Below, piece after piece: positions 7,593 through 16,533 of a stretch of DNA of 64,000 nt. The number at the start of each line of letters is the position of its first letter. The first letter of the stretch is position 1. Origin of the DNA: Pseudomonas moorei (GTDB lineage: Bacteria > Pseudomonadota > Gammaproteobacteria > Pseudomonadales > Pseudomonadaceae); assembly GCF_008801475.1 (NCBI RefSeq), contig NZ_VZPP01000016.1, forward strand, positions 83,693 to 147,692, written 5' to 3'. Under the pieces are notes generated by a model. It was not told where the DNA came from. It saw only the letters and a list, made by a program, of their open reading frames with translations, and ran no database searches. The position numbers were made by a program, and so were the translations under genes.

Positions 7593-9352
7593 GAGCCATG
7601 GGCCTCCAGGTCGATGGGCAGGGTCAGGGAGAACACCGCGCCTTTGTCGCGATTACCGGCAGTCAGGCGCCCGCCCGATTCGTGAACGATTGCAAAGGAA
7701 ACCGCCAGCCCGATGCCCAGTCCGTCGCCGACCGGCTTGGTGGTGAAGAACGGGTCGAACACTTTGGCCAGGTTCTCTTCAGCGATACCGCCACCGTTGT
7801 CGATGACGCTCAGGCGCCACAATTGTTCATCGGCTTCGAGACGGATTTCCAGGCGCTTGCAGGGTTTATCCTGCATCGCGTCCAGTGCGTTGCGCAGCAG
7901 GTTGATCAGCACCTGTTCCAGGCGAATCGCATCACCCCGTACCCAGGCCGGGCGGGTCAGGTGCAGCACGGTGCTGACCTGTTCATCGCGCAATCGGGTA
8001 TCGAGCAGCTCCAGGGACTGATCCACCACCGCCGCCAGATCGAGGCGTTCGCGCAAGCCGCTGGGGCTTTTGCGGGCGAAGGTTTTCAGGTGGCCGGTGA
8101 GGGCGGCCATGCGGGTCAGCATCTCGTCCACGGGTTTGAGTGCCTTGTAGGCGTCGTCGACGCGGCCGTGGTCGAGCAGCAACCTCAGCGTGGCAAGCTG
8201 CATGCGCTGGGCAGTCAAAGGCTGATTGATCTCATGGGCAAGGGCGGCGGACATCTGCCCGAGGGCGGCGAGTTTGGCCGATTGCACCAGGCCTTCCTGG
8301 GCGGTGCGCAGGTCGCGGGTGCGTTCTTCTACCAGCTGTTCAAGCTCTTCGCGGCTGCGCTGACGCATTTTCGCCAGACGCCAGCGCTGATTGAGGAACA
8401 GCAGCAGAAATACCAGGGTCAGCCACAGGCCGGCAGCGGCGAGGGCGGCGTTGCGACTGTCTTCGAACGCCACCTGCGGGCGACGCAGCAGGTGCAGGGT
8501 CCAGCCTTCGGCAGTCAGCGGCAGGGACTCCCACAGGTAATCTGCCTTGCCGTCCGGGCCATCGACCCGCGCCAGCTCGCTGTTTTCGTCGAAGCGGCGC
8601 AGCGATTGATAATCAAGCGGTGTCAGTGGCTGCTTGTCGTATTGGCGGGTGGCCTTGAGTTCGGCGTGATCGCTGTCGTTCAGCGGCTTCAATTGGCGAT
8701 AACGCCAGCCCGGCTGGTTGGCGATAAAAATGATCCCGCGCGCATCGCTGACCAATAGCGTGTCGCTGCCCTGACGCCACTCCCGTTCCAGCTCGGGAAA
8801 CTCCAGTTTGACCACCATGGCCCCGAGAAACTGCCCGTCGTCATCGGTGACGGCGCTGGACAGGAAGTAACCCGGTATACCACTGGTCACGCCCACGGCG
8901 TAAAAGCGCCCAGTGCCCTGGGTGCGGGTCTGACTGAAGTAAGGGCGGAAGCCGTAGTTGTGCCCGACGTAGCTGCTGGGCAGGCGCCAGTTACTCGCCG
9001 CCACGGCCAGGCCGTTGCGATCGAGCAGTTCCAGGGTCGAGGACTCGGCGGCGCCGTTGATTTTTTCCAGCTTGCGGTTCAGCACGTCCTGTTGCTCAGG
9101 GCTTACCGGGCCATTGAGTGCTTCGCGTAATTGCGGGTCCAGCGCCAGCACCGAGGGCAGGGCACGGTAACGTTCGATCAGGGTATGCAGTGACGTGGCG
9201 TACAGCGCCAATTGTTGATTGGCCCGGGCGGCGTCTTCGACCATGGATTGGCGCAGGGTGTGACGCGTGGCCAGGGTGGCGGCGATGACCGCACCGGCGA
9301 TGATCACCAAGGTGTAGATCGTCAGACGCAAGGGGCGGGATAACTCGAACAT
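7586..9352 (-). CDS. Membrane sensor histidine kinase, DctB/MifS-like
   Basis: A 588-aa inner-membrane kinase. One helix lies at residues 9-28 and a second at 303-321, enclosing a periplasmic double-Cache domain of about 270 residues with the GFRPYFSQ segment typical of DctB-type sensors. A short coiled coil follows, then HisKA with phospho-accepting H373 (ALAHEINQPLTA), an N-box (LLRNALDAM) and G-boxes (DNGGGIAEENL, GLGIGLAVS). It is the partner of the response regulator gene that overlaps its 3' end. The ligand is presumably the dicarboxylate carried by the neighbouring transporter. Confidence 0.9.
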   Translation of the reverse strand: MFELSRPLRLTIYTLVIIAGAVIAATLATRHTLRQSMVEDAARANQQLALYATSLHTLIERYRALPSVLALDPQLREALNGPVSPEQQDVLNRKLEKINGAAESSTLELLDRNGLAVAASNWRLPSSYVGHNYGFRPYFSQTRTQGTGRFYAVGVTSGIPGYFLSSAVTDDDGQFLGAMVVKLEFPELEREWRQGSDTLLVSDARGIIFIANQPGWRYRQLKPLNDSDHAELKATRQYDKQPLTPLDYQSLRRFDENSELARVDGPDGKADYLWESLPLTAEGWTLHLLRRPQVAFEDSRNAALAAAGLWLTLVFLLLFLNQRWRLAKMRQRSREELEQLVEERTRDLRTAQEGLVQSAKLAALGQMSAALAHEINQPLTAQRMQLATLRLLLDHGRVDDAYKALKPVDEMLTRMAALTGHLKTFARKSPSGLRERLDLAAVVDQSLELLDTRLRDEQVSTVLHLTRPAWVRGDAIRLEQVLINLLRNALDAMQDKPCKRLEIRLEADEQLWRLSVIDNGGGIAEENLAKVFDPFFTTKPVGDGLGIGLAVSFAIVHESGGRLTAGNRDKGAVFSLTLPIDLEAHGSC

Positions 9353-9410
9353 GCTGGGTATTACACACAGGTACAGAGGGGGCGCACCATAACATGAGCC
9401 GCTTGACCCT

Positions 9411-9510
9411 TGTAGGAGCGAGCCTGCTCGCGATGGTCGTCAACGATAACGCGGGGCACCAGACCGTCCGCGTCGTCCATGTGTCCTTCGCGAGCAGGCT
9501 CGCTCCTACA
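9411..9510. repeat. REPIN (two inverted REP copies)
   Basis: The left arm TGTAGGAGCGAGCCTGCTCG (continuing CGATGG) and the right arm CTTCGCGAGCAGGCTCGCTC (continuing CTACA) are inverted copies 49 bases apart. They sit between the kinase and fumarase genes. Confidence 0.9.
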
Positions 9511-9530
9511 GGGGCACGCGTCTGGCAATA

Positions 9531-9564
9531 AAAAAGGCGACAGGGGTAGCCCTGTCGCCTTTTT
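9531..9564. terminator. Rho-independent terminator after fumarase
   Basis: AAAAAGGCGACAGGG / CCCTGTCGCCTTTTT is a near-perfect stem with a 4-base loop and T/A tracts on both sides. It lies 20 bases past the fumarase stop (minus strand). Confidence 0.9.
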
Positions 9565-9583
9565 CAGTGGTCAGTCGAAAGGC

Positions 9584-11107
9584 TTACTGCACTTCCACCG
9601 CCAGGCTGTCACTGATCTTTTTCTGCCAGATGGCAGGACCGGTGATGTGTACCGACTCGCCGTTGCTGTCGACTGCAACAGTGACGGGCATGTCTTTCAC
9701 GTCGAACTCGTAGATCGCTTCCATGCCCAGTTCGGCGAAAGCCACCACGCGGGATTTCTTGATGGCTTGCGCCACCAGGTAAGCCGCGCCACCGACAGCC
9801 ATCAAGTAGACGGCCTTGTGGTCCTTGATCGCGTCGATGGCGGTCGGGCCGCGCTCGGATTTACCGATCATGCCCAGCAGGCCGGTTTGCTCGAGGATCT
9901 GACGGGTGAACTTGTCCATCCGCGTGGCGGTGGTCGGGCCAGCCGGGCCAACCACTTCTTCGCGGACCGGATCGACCGGGCCGACGTAATAGATGAAGCG
10001 GCCCTTGAGGTCTACCGGCAGCGTTTCACCCTTGTTCAGCATCTCGACCATGCGTTTGTGCGCGGCGTCGCGACCGGTGAGCATCTTGCCGTTGAGCAGG
10101 ATGGTTTCACCCGGCTTCCAGCTCTGCACTTCTTCCGGGGTCAGGGTGTCGAGGTTGACGCGACGAGCCGACGGACCCGCTTCCCAGACGATTTCCGGGT
10201 AGGCGTCCAGTGGTGGCGCTTCCAGGGATGCCGGGCCGGAACCGTCGAGCACGAAGTGTGCGTGGCGGGTGGCGGCGCAGTTCGGGATCATGCACACCGG
10301 CAACGAAGCGGCGTGGGTCGGGTAATCCATGATCTTCACGTCGAGCACGGTGGTCAGGCCGCCCAGGCCTTGTGCGCCGATACCCAACTGGTTGACCTTC
10401 TCGAACAGCTCCAGACGCATTTCTTCGATGCGGTTCTGTGGGCCGCGGGCCTTCAGTTCGTGGATGTCGATGGATTCCATCAACACTTCCTTGGCCATCA
10501 CCGCGGCTTTCTCGGCGGTGCCGCCGATGCCGATGCCGAGCATGCCCGGTGGGCACCAGCCGGCGCCCATGGTCGGAACGGTCTTCAGCACCCAGTCGAC
10601 GATCGAGTCGGACGGGTTGAGCATGGCCATTTTCGATTTGTTCTCGGAACCGCCGCCCTTGGCCGCCACATCCACTTCCACGGTGTTACCCGGAACGATG
10701 GAGTAGTGGATAACGGCCGGGGTGTTGTCCTTGGTGTTCTTGCGAGCGCCTGCCGGATCGGCAAGGATCGAGGCACGCAGGACGTTTTCCGGCAGGTTGT
10801 AGGCGCGACGAACGCCTTCGTTGATCATGTCGTCCAGGCCCATGGTGGCGCCATCCCAGCGTACGTCCATGCCCACACGGACAAACACGGTCACGATGCC
10901 GGTGTCCTGGCAGATCGGACGGTGGCCGGTGGCGCACATGCGCGAGTTGATCAGGATTTGAGCGATGGAGTCACGGGCGGCCGGCGATTCTTCACGCAGG
11001 TAGGCCTCGTGCATCGCCTGGATGAAATCCACGGGGTGGTAGTAGGAAATGAACTGCAGGGCGTCGGCAACGCTCTGAATCAGGTCGTCTTGCTTGATCA
11101 CGGTCAT
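9584..11107 (-). CDS. Class I fumarate hydratase (iron-sulfur, oxygen-sensitive type)
   Basis: Converts fumarate to malate in the TCA cycle with a [4Fe-4S] cluster. The 507-aa chain has the N-terminal catalytic and C-terminal swivel domains of single-chain class I fumarases. Candidate cluster cysteines are in ATGHRPICQDTG, the segment around WCPPGMLGIG, and SLPVCMIPNCAATRHAHF. MTVIKQDD at 11107 is preferred over an upstream ATG at 11137, since the ten extra residues look non-coding. The neighbouring diguanylate cyclase is divergent, the arrangement I recall around PA4333 in PAO1. Confidence 0.93.
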   Translation of the reverse strand: MTVIKQDDLIQSVADALQFISYYHPVDFIQAMHEAYLREESPAARDSIAQILINSRMCATGHRPICQDTGIVTVFVRVGMDVRWDGATMGLDDMINEGVRRAYNLPENVLRASILADPAGARKNTKDNTPAVIHYSIVPGNTVEVDVAAKGGGSENKSKMAMLNPSDSIVDWVLKTVPTMGAGWCPPGMLGIGIGGTAEKAAVMAKEVLMESIDIHELKARGPQNRIEEMRLELFEKVNQLGIGAQGLGGLTTVLDVKIMDYPTHAASLPVCMIPNCAATRHAHFVLDGSGPASLEAPPLDAYPEIVWEAGPSARRVNLDTLTPEEVQSWKPGETILLNGKMLTGRDAAHKRMVEMLNKGETLPVDLKGRFIYYVGPVDPVREEVVGPAGPTTATRMDKFTRQILEQTGLLGMIGKSERGPTAIDAIKDHKAVYLMAVGGAAYLVAQAIKKSRVVAFAELGMEAIYEFDVKDMPVTVAVDSNGESVHITGPAIWQKKISDSLAVEVQ

Positions 11108-11303
11108 GAGTCGCGCTCCTCTAAAAGACGGGAACATTCAATAAGGTGCTTGCAGCTTGGGTGCATCGGTCGGTTGCAAGCACCTTTCAAGGCACGCCGG
11201 GCATGCTGGCGCGACGCTAAAAAGGCGCGGCAGTATAACGCGCCTCGGTTCTGTAAACACCCGCCGGCAATCAATCGTTGGTCGCATAAGTACGCATAAT
11301 CGT

Positions 11304-11393
11304 TGTAGGAACTGACTTGCCAGCGAAAGCGGCAGGTCTGGCAACAACGGTGTAGCCTGCGAGAACGCCTTCGCTGGCAAGTCAGTTCCTGCA
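11304..11393. repeat. REPIN of a variant REP family
   Basis: TGTAGGAACTGACTTGCCAG (continuing CGAA) and TTCGCTGGCAAGTCAGTTCC (continuing TGCA) are inverted copies 42 bases apart. The arm differs from the GAGCGAGCCTGCTCGCGA type. It fills most of the 412-bp gap between the divergent fumarase and diguanylate cyclase genes; I see no gene in that gap. Confidence 0.88.
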
Positions 11394-11519
11394 CAGCAGA
11401 TGCCGATAAGACTGAATCGGTTATTCGTCCCTGAAAATTGAATGGTCATTTATCGGCCATGCCACTAAAGTGACATACGGTCTGTAGAGTAGGACGCTCT
11501 GTCAGTCTCCTTTCATTCG

Positions 11520-12638
11520 GTGAGTCAACGATTGACCCATAACGCCATCCAGCGACTGTTGCTCAAACGTTTCGCCCTTGCAGCCGGCACCTATGGCCTG
11601 GCATTGGTATTGCTGTGGCTGGCGTTTTTCACCGGCCATTACGAGGAGTCGTTGTCGGACGTCGCCATTGGCAGCGCACTGGTGGTCATCAGCCAGGCGA
11701 CGCTGTTTGCGCTGTTCTATTCGGGCTTGAACCTGCGTTTTGCCGACCCCAGCCTGACCGAAGCCCAAGTGTTGCTGGGGCTGGGGTGGCAGACATGGCT
11801 GATCGCGCATCTGGGGGACGCCCGTGGGGCGTTTCTGGTCTTTTATGTACTGATTCTGCTGTTTGGGCTGTTCCATCTGTCCCGTCGCTCATTTGTGCGT
11901 TGTGCCGTGCTGGTTTTTCTCAGTTTCAGCGCGATCACGCTGTGGGAGGGCTACCACTTCCAGTTGCCTGACCCGGCATTGGCGGCGTTGCAGGTGTGCG
12001 TGCTGTTGATTGTGCTGGTGTGGCTGGTGCTCTATGCCGGTTATGTGCAGGCCTCGCGACACCGCATGCGTCAGCGGCGATTTGCCTTGCAGGCGCACCA
12101 GGACACGCTGCGCGGGATGATGCGCCAGCTCGAGGATCTGGTGGCCACCGATGAGTTGACCGGGTTGTTCAATCGCCGGCATTTCCTGCGCCTGGCGTCC
12201 CGCGAGTTGAACGCCATGGAGGTGGGTGTCGTGCATGGCCTGGCGTTGATCGACCTCGACCATTTCAAACGAATCAACGATCTGCACGGCCATGCCGCAG
12301 GCGACCAGGTGTTGCAAGCCTTTGCCGGCGTGGCCTCGGCCTGTCTGCGCGACGGTGACGTGCTGGCCCGCTACGGCGGCGAGGAGTTTGTGGTGCTGCT
12401 GCCCGATTGCAATGCCGAGCGCTTGACCTCGTGCTGCGAACGGCTGCGCATCGCGTTCACGGATGTCGAGTTGATCGGATTGAACGTGCGCAACCTTAGC
12501 CTGTCCGCCGGCATGACCCTGCTGGAACTCGGCGATGATCTCGACGATGCCTTGCAGCGCGCCGACCAGGCGCTTTATCGCGCCAAGCGTGACGGCCGCA
12601 ACCGTTGCGCGGCGGCCTGGGAAAACGTCGATGCCTGA
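11520..12638 (+). CDS. sadC: Membrane diguanylate cyclase, SadC-like
   Basis: Makes the second messenger c-di-GMP at the inner membrane. Six hydrophobic helices fill residues 14-178, a short coiled linker follows, then a GGDEF domain with an intact active site (GGEEF, residues 286-290) and an inhibitory I-site RDGD (277-280), exactly five residues before it. So it should be active and product-inhibited. The GTG start at 11520 lacks a clear ribosome site. The symbol rests on position: fumarase, this gene, ferredoxin reductase, enoyl-CoA hydratase, pykA is the order I recall for PA4333-PA4329, where PA4332 is SadC. At 372 aa it is shorter than I recall for the PAO1 protein. Confidence 0.8.
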   Translation: MSQRLTHNAIQRLLLKRFALAAGTYGLALVLLWLAFFTGHYEESLSDVAIGSALVVISQATLFALFYSGLNLRFADPSLTEAQVLLGLGWQTWLIAHLGDARGAFLVFYVLILLFGLFHLSRRSFVRCAVLVFLSFSAITLWEGYHFQLPDPALAALQVCVLLIVLVWLVLYAGYVQASRHRMRQRRFALQAHQDTLRGMMRQLEDLVATDELTGLFNRRHFLRLASRELNAMEVGVVHGLALIDLDHFKRINDLHGHAAGDQVLQAFAGVASACLRDGDVLARYGGEEFVVLLPDCNAERLTSCCERLRIAFTDVELIGLNVRNLSLSAGMTLLELGDDLDDALQRADQALYRAKRDGRNRCAAAWENVDA

Positions 12639-13566
12639 GTTACGTGTTGGCGACCGTCAATGGTCGGTGGCGGCGGGCAGTAATCTGCTGGATGCCCTGA
12701 ATCAGAACGGCGTGTCGGTGCCCTACAGCTGTCGTGCCGGCAGTTGCCATGCCTGCCTGGTCCAGTGTGTACAAGGCCTGCCGAGCGACAGCCGGCCCGA
12801 TGCCTTGAGCGCGGAGCAGCGTCAGCAAGGCTGGCGTCTGGCGTGTCAGTGCCAGGTGGTCGAGGACCTGCAGGTGCACACCTTCGACCCGCAGCGGGAT
12901 GGCCAGCCGGCCGAGGTCGCCGCCGTCGATTGGCTGAGTGCCAGCGTGCTGCGCTTGCGCCTGACCCCCCAGCGGCCATTACGCTACAGCGCCGGCCAGC
13001 ATCTGGTGTTGTGGGCGGGCAATGTGGCGCGGCCTTACTCCCTCGCCAGCCTGCCGCAGGATGATCGTTTTCTGGAGTTTCACCTCGATTGTCGACAGCC
13101 GGGGCAATTCAGCGATGCGGCGCGTCAACTGAAGATCGGCGATGGGATCCGTCTTGGTGAGTTGCGTGGCGGGGCCTTGCATTACGACCCGGACTGGCAT
13201 GAGCGGCCCCTGTGGCTAATGGCTTCCGGCACCGGGTTGGGACCTTTGTTCGGGGTGTTGCGTGAAGCGTTGCGCCAAGATCACCAGGGTGCGATACGTA
13301 TCATTCACCTGGCCCATGATGCCAATGAGCATTATCTGGCCAAACCCCTGCAAGCCCTGGCGGCGAACCGGCCGAACCTGAATATCGAGCTATGGACCGC
13401 GGCCGAGTTGCCAGCGGCTTTGGCGCAACTGCGGCTTGTTTCCCGGCAAACCCTCGCCTTACTCTGCGGGGCTCCCGACAGCGTCGATGCCTTTGCCCGG
13501 CGCCTGTACCTGGCGGGATTGCCGCGCAATCAACTGCTGGCCGACGTCTTCCTGCCCCGTGGTTGA
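12631..13566 (+). CDS. 2Fe-2S ferredoxin / FAD-NAD(P)H oxidoreductase
   Basis: A 311-aa electron-transfer flavoprotein. The N-terminal plant-type ferredoxin domain ligates [2Fe-2S] through C34, C39, C42 and C72 (YSCRAGSCHAC, then LACQC). The FAD-binding barrel has RPYSLAS, and the nucleotide-binding domain has MASGTGLGPLFG. This layout matches the reductase components of aromatic oxygenases and the CDP-6-deoxy-glucoseen reductase type; the partner is unknown. The ATG overlaps the stop of the diguanylate cyclase gene by 8 bp, indicating translational coupling. Confidence 0.88.
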   Translation: MPELRVGDRQWSVAAGSNLLDALNQNGVSVPYSCRAGSCHACLVQCVQGLPSDSRPDALSAEQRQQGWRLACQCQVVEDLQVHTFDPQRDGQPAEVAAVDWLSASVLRLRLTPQRPLRYSAGQHLVLWAGNVARPYSLASLPQDDRFLEFHLDCRQPGQFSDAARQLKIGDGIRLGELRGGALHYDPDWHERPLWLMASGTGLGPLFGVLREALRQDHQGAIRIIHLAHDANEHYLAKPLQALAANRPNLNIELWTAAELPAALAQLRLVSRQTLALLCGAPDSVDAFARRLYLAGLPRNQLLADVFLPRG

Positions 13567-13595
13567 GCGCTGATCTTTCAGACGCGAGACCTGCC

Positions 13596-14345
13596 ATGAC
13601 CAATGCCATCCAGATTGAACGCGAACGCGGCCTGCTGACCCTGCGGCTCAATCGCCCCGACAAGAAAAACGCCCTGACTCGTGCCATGTACAGCCATTTG
13701 GCCGAAGCGCTGAAACTGGCCGACAACGATCCTGAAATCAATGCCGTACTGATCACGGGTTCCAGTGAATGCTTCACCGCTGGCAACGACATTGCCGACT
13801 TCATCCAGCAACCGCCGAGCAACCTCGACAGCCCGGTGTTCCGGTTCATGCTCAATCTGCTTGAATGCCGCAAACCGGTGATCGCAGCGGTGGCCGGCGC
13901 GGCGGTGGGCATTGGCACGACGATGTTGCTGCATTGTGATCTGGTGTACGTCAGCCGCGACGCGCGCTTGCGTATGCCGTTCGTCAATCTCGGGTTGTGC
14001 CCGGAATTCGGTTCCAGCCTGATCCTGCCGCGCTTGCTCGGGCAGGCCAGGGCGGCGGAGCTGCTGTTGCTGGGTGAGGGATTCAATGGTGAGCAAGCCG
14101 CCGCATGGGGCATTGCGTCCGAAGCCTTGGGCAGTGGCGAAGAGGCCTTGGCCAAAGCACGGGAAATGGCGCTGCGCTTCGAGTCGCTGCCGCCGGAAGC
14201 GGTGCGCATCAGCAAGCAATTGATGAGAGCGCCGGATCGGGAGCAGTTGCGCAAGGTCATAGAAGAAGAGGGTGCATTGTTCACCCAACGGCTGCGTTCG
14301 CCGGAGGCATTGGCGGCGTTGGCGGGGTTTATCAACAGGCATTGA
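13596..14345 (+). CDS. Enoyl-CoA hydratase/isomerase (crotonase family)
   Basis: A 249-aa crotonase-fold enzyme acting on an acyl-CoA. Oxyanion-hole segments are visible at FTAGNDIADF (about residue 64) and AGAAVGIGTTM (about 106). Only the second of the two hydratase glutamates is clear (NLGLCPEFGSS), a pattern more usual for enoyl-CoA isomerases than for classic hydratases. The start is the ATG at 13596, 30 bp after the reductase gene. The longer upstream frame overlaps that gene and is rejected. Confidence 0.87.
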   Translation: MTNAIQIERERGLLTLRLNRPDKKNALTRAMYSHLAEALKLADNDPEINAVLITGSSECFTAGNDIADFIQQPPSNLDSPVFRFMLNLLECRKPVIAAVAGAAVGIGTTMLLHCDLVYVSRDARLRMPFVNLGLCPEFGSSLILPRLLGQARAAELLLLGEGFNGEQAAAWGIASEALGSGEEALAKAREMALRFESLPPEAVRISKQLMRAPDREQLRKVIEEEGALFTQRLRSPEALAALAGFINRH

Positions 14346-14353
14346 TTTTTCGG

Positions 14354-14375
14354 TGTCTGGGCTTGCCCGCGATGA
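14354..14375. repeat. Solitary degenerate REP
   Basis: The stretch GCTTGCCCGCGATGAGGCC matches one arm of the REP family found at 35667-35768. It has no inverted partner nearby. Confidence 0.55.
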
Positions 14376-14412
14376 GGCCGGATCAAGCCACGCATCTACT
14401 GGATCAGAAAAT

Positions 14413-14450
14413 AAAAAGCCCCGCCATTCACATGGCGGGGCTTTTGTTTT
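14413..14450. terminator. Bidirectional terminator between crotonase and pykA
   Basis: AGCCCCGCCAT / ATGGCGGGGCT forms an 11-bp stem with a 4-base loop, an A-tract before and a T-tract after. It serves both convergent genes. Confidence 0.9.
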
Positions 14451-14466
14451 TTCGGCGTTCGGTCAC

Positions 14467-15918
14467 TCAGACCATCGGGTCGCCAACGTGCAGGATTTTC
14501 ATGCCGTTGGTGCCGCCGGTGGTGTGGTAGCTGTCGCCCTTGGTCAGGATGACCCAGTCGCCTTTCTCCACGACGCCGCGCTTGACCAACTCGTCGATTG
14601 CCTTCTGGCTGACTTCGTTTGGTGCCAGCGAAGCCGGGTCGAACGGAATGGTGTACACGCCACGGAACAGCGCCGCGCGAGCCTGGGCTTCGCGGTGTGG
14701 GGTGAACGCGTAGATCGGCACCGAGGAACGGATGCGCGACATGATCAGCGGGGTGTAACCGCTTTCGGTCAGGGCGATGATCGCTTTCACGCCTGGGAAG
14801 TGGTTGGCGGTGTACATGGTCGCCAGGGCAATGCTCTCGTCGCAGCGGGTGAATTCCTTGCCGATGCGGTGGCTGGAGGTCTTGCTGGTCGGGTGCTTTT
14901 CGGCGCCGACACAGATGCGGGCCATGGCCTGCACGGCTTCCAGCGGATACAGACCGGCGGCGCTTTCCGCGGACAGCATCACGGCGTCGGTGTAGTCGAG
15001 CACGGCGTTGGCTACGTCGGACACTTCGGCGCGGGTCGGCATCGGGTTCTGGATCATCGACTCCATCATCTGGGTCGCGACGATCACGGCCTTGTTGTGG
15101 CGGCGTGCGTGCAGAATGATTTTCTTCTGGATGCCCACCAGCTCGGCGTCGCCGATTTCCACGCCCAGGTCACCACGGGCCACCATCACGGCGTCGGATG
15201 CCTTGATCAGGCCATCGAGGGTTTCGTCGTCGGCCACGGCTTCGGCACGTTCGATCTTCGCCACCAGCCAGGCGGTACCGCCGGCTTCGTCGCGCAGTTG
15301 ACGGGCGTACTCCATGTCGGCGGCGTCACGCGGGAACGACACGGCAAGGTAATCGACCTGCATTTCGGCGGCGAGCTTGATGTCCGCCTTGTCTTTTTCG
15401 GTCAGGGCCGGAGCGGTCAGGCCACCACCGCGACGGTTGATGCCTTTGTGATCCGACAGTGGGCCGCCGATGGTCACGGTGCAGTTCAGTTCGGTGGCGG
15501 TGGCGGTATCGACACGCATTACCACGCGGCCGTCGTCGAGCAGCAGCTCGTCGCCCACGCCGCAGTCCTTGACCAGGTCCGGGTAGTCGATACCGACCAC
15601 TTGCTGGTTGCCTTCGGTCAGCGGATGGCTGGTGGAGAAGGTGAATTGATCACCGATCTTCAGCTCGATACGTTTGTTGGCGAATTTGGCAATACGGATT
15701 TTCGGGCCTTGCAGGTCACCCAGCAGGGCGACGAAGCGACCGTGCTTGGCAGCGAGGTCACGCACCAGCTGCGCGCGAGCCTTGTGCTCGTCGGGGGTGC
15801 CGTGGGAGAAGTTCAGGCGGGCGACGTCCAGGCCAGCCAGAATCAGCTGTTCGAGAACTTCCGGCGAGTTACTGGCCGGGCCAAGGGTGGCAACGATTTT
15901 GGTACGACGGACGGACAT
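14467..15918 (-). CDS. pykA: Pyruvate kinase II (PykA type)
   Basis: Catalyses phosphoenolpyruvate + ADP to pyruvate + ATP, the last step of glycolysis. The 483-aa length and motifs fit: RRTKIVATLGPASNSPEVLE at the N-terminus, LNFSHGTPDEH, the active-site segment VMVARGDLGVEIGDAE and IVATQMMESMI. The C-terminal domain is regulatory. AGGAG sits upstream of the ATG. It is a single-gene unit, divergent from the TPR lipoprotein gene. The gene order supports the PykA (PA4329) type rather than PykF. Confidence 0.95.
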   Translation of the reverse strand: MSVRRTKIVATLGPASNSPEVLEQLILAGLDVARLNFSHGTPDEHKARAQLVRDLAAKHGRFVALLGDLQGPKIRIAKFANKRIELKIGDQFTFSTSHPLTEGNQQVVGIDYPDLVKDCGVGDELLLDDGRVVMRVDTATATELNCTVTIGGPLSDHKGINRRGGGLTAPALTEKDKADIKLAAEMQVDYLAVSFPRDAADMEYARQLRDEAGGTAWLVAKIERAEAVADDETLDGLIKASDAVMVARGDLGVEIGDAELVGIQKKIILHARRHNKAVIVATQMMESMIQNPMPTRAEVSDVANAVLDYTDAVMLSAESAAGLYPLEAVQAMARICVGAEKHPTSKTSSHRIGKEFTRCDESIALATMYTANHFPGVKAIIALTESGYTPLIMSRIRSSVPIYAFTPHREAQARAALFRGVYTIPFDPASLAPNEVSQKAIDELVKRGVVEKGDWVILTKGDSYHTTGGTNGMKILHVGDPMV

Positions 15919-16091
15919 GCAAAGACTCCTGAGTTCAAGCGCTGAGTGAGGCTACTATGGTCCGAAGTTGTAGTCATTGTTCGTATGCACTACTTATTGC
16001 TTTCTTTATTGAACACCGCAACTTTGCATCCCGGCCGCCTGAAGATTTCCGACCATGGGTCGATACAGCGTTCAAGACAGGAGATTTCCCC

Positions 16092-16475
16092 ATGCGTTTC
16101 GTACTCGTTGCTGCCCTTGCCATCAGCGCTTTTAGCGTCACCGGTTGCACCCGTTGGGCGATGAATCATCATTTGAACAATGCCTACAGTGCCTATGACC
16201 GGGGCAATTGCGAGCAGGTGATGCTTGAGTTGTCCAAGGTCGAGCGCGACAGCCGCGCGCGCCCTTATGTGTGGCCGGAAGTCTCGATGATGCGCGGGCA
16301 GTGCCTGGAGCGGCAGATGATGTTTATCGATGCAGCCCAGACGTACCAGTTCATCATCGCTTCGTATCCGCAGAGCGAATACGCCTACCGTGCCCGCGCA
16401 CGTCTGGAAACCTTGCAGAGCCTGGGCCACTATCCGACTCGCAGTGCCGCAACGGTACGCCCGACGCAGTTCTGA
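16092..16475 (+). CDS. TPR-like outer-membrane lipoprotein
   Basis: A 127-aa protein with a lipoprotein signal (hydrophobic run then lipobox SVTGC, cysteine at residue 19). Two helical hairpins follow that resemble tetratricopeptide repeats (NNAYSAYDRGNCEQVMLELS and DAAQTYQFIIASYPQSEYAY). Such small TPR lipoproteins usually act as periplasmic assembly or scaffold factors; the role here is unknown. AGGAG stands eight bases before the ATG at 16092, which sets the start against a longer frame from 15957. Confidence 0.82.
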   Translation: MRFVLVAALAISAFSVTGCTRWAMNHHLNNAYSAYDRGNCEQVMLELSKVERDSRARPYVWPEVSMMRGQCLERQMMFIDAAQTYQFIIASYPQSEYAYRARARLETLQSLGHYPTRSAATVRPTQF

Positions 16476-16518
16476 TGTCAGTGGTCATCTGATGGCTGGC
16501 CGACCGGCGTCGGTGAGC

Positions 16519-16524
16519 TATAGT
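16519..16524 (+). promoter_or_regulatory. Putative -10 element (TATAGT) for the PilZ gene
   Basis: TATAGT lies just upstream of a stem-loop and about 200 bp before the PilZ gene. No good -35 hexamer is evident, so this is tentative. Confidence 0.4.
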
Positions 16525-16533
16525 CGAATGGAT

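Noticed and set aside
9411..9510. CRISPR array or transposon ends
   Set aside because: Only two inverted copies with no regular spacing or spacers; this fits a REPIN.
15960..15985. HexR-like half site (TTGTAGT) upstream of pykA
   Set aside because: The second half of the palindrome is absent, so it does not meet the known consensus.
15957..16091. Long N-terminal extension of the TPR lipoprotein
   Set aside because: It would hide the lipoprotein signal, and AGGAG marks the later ATG.
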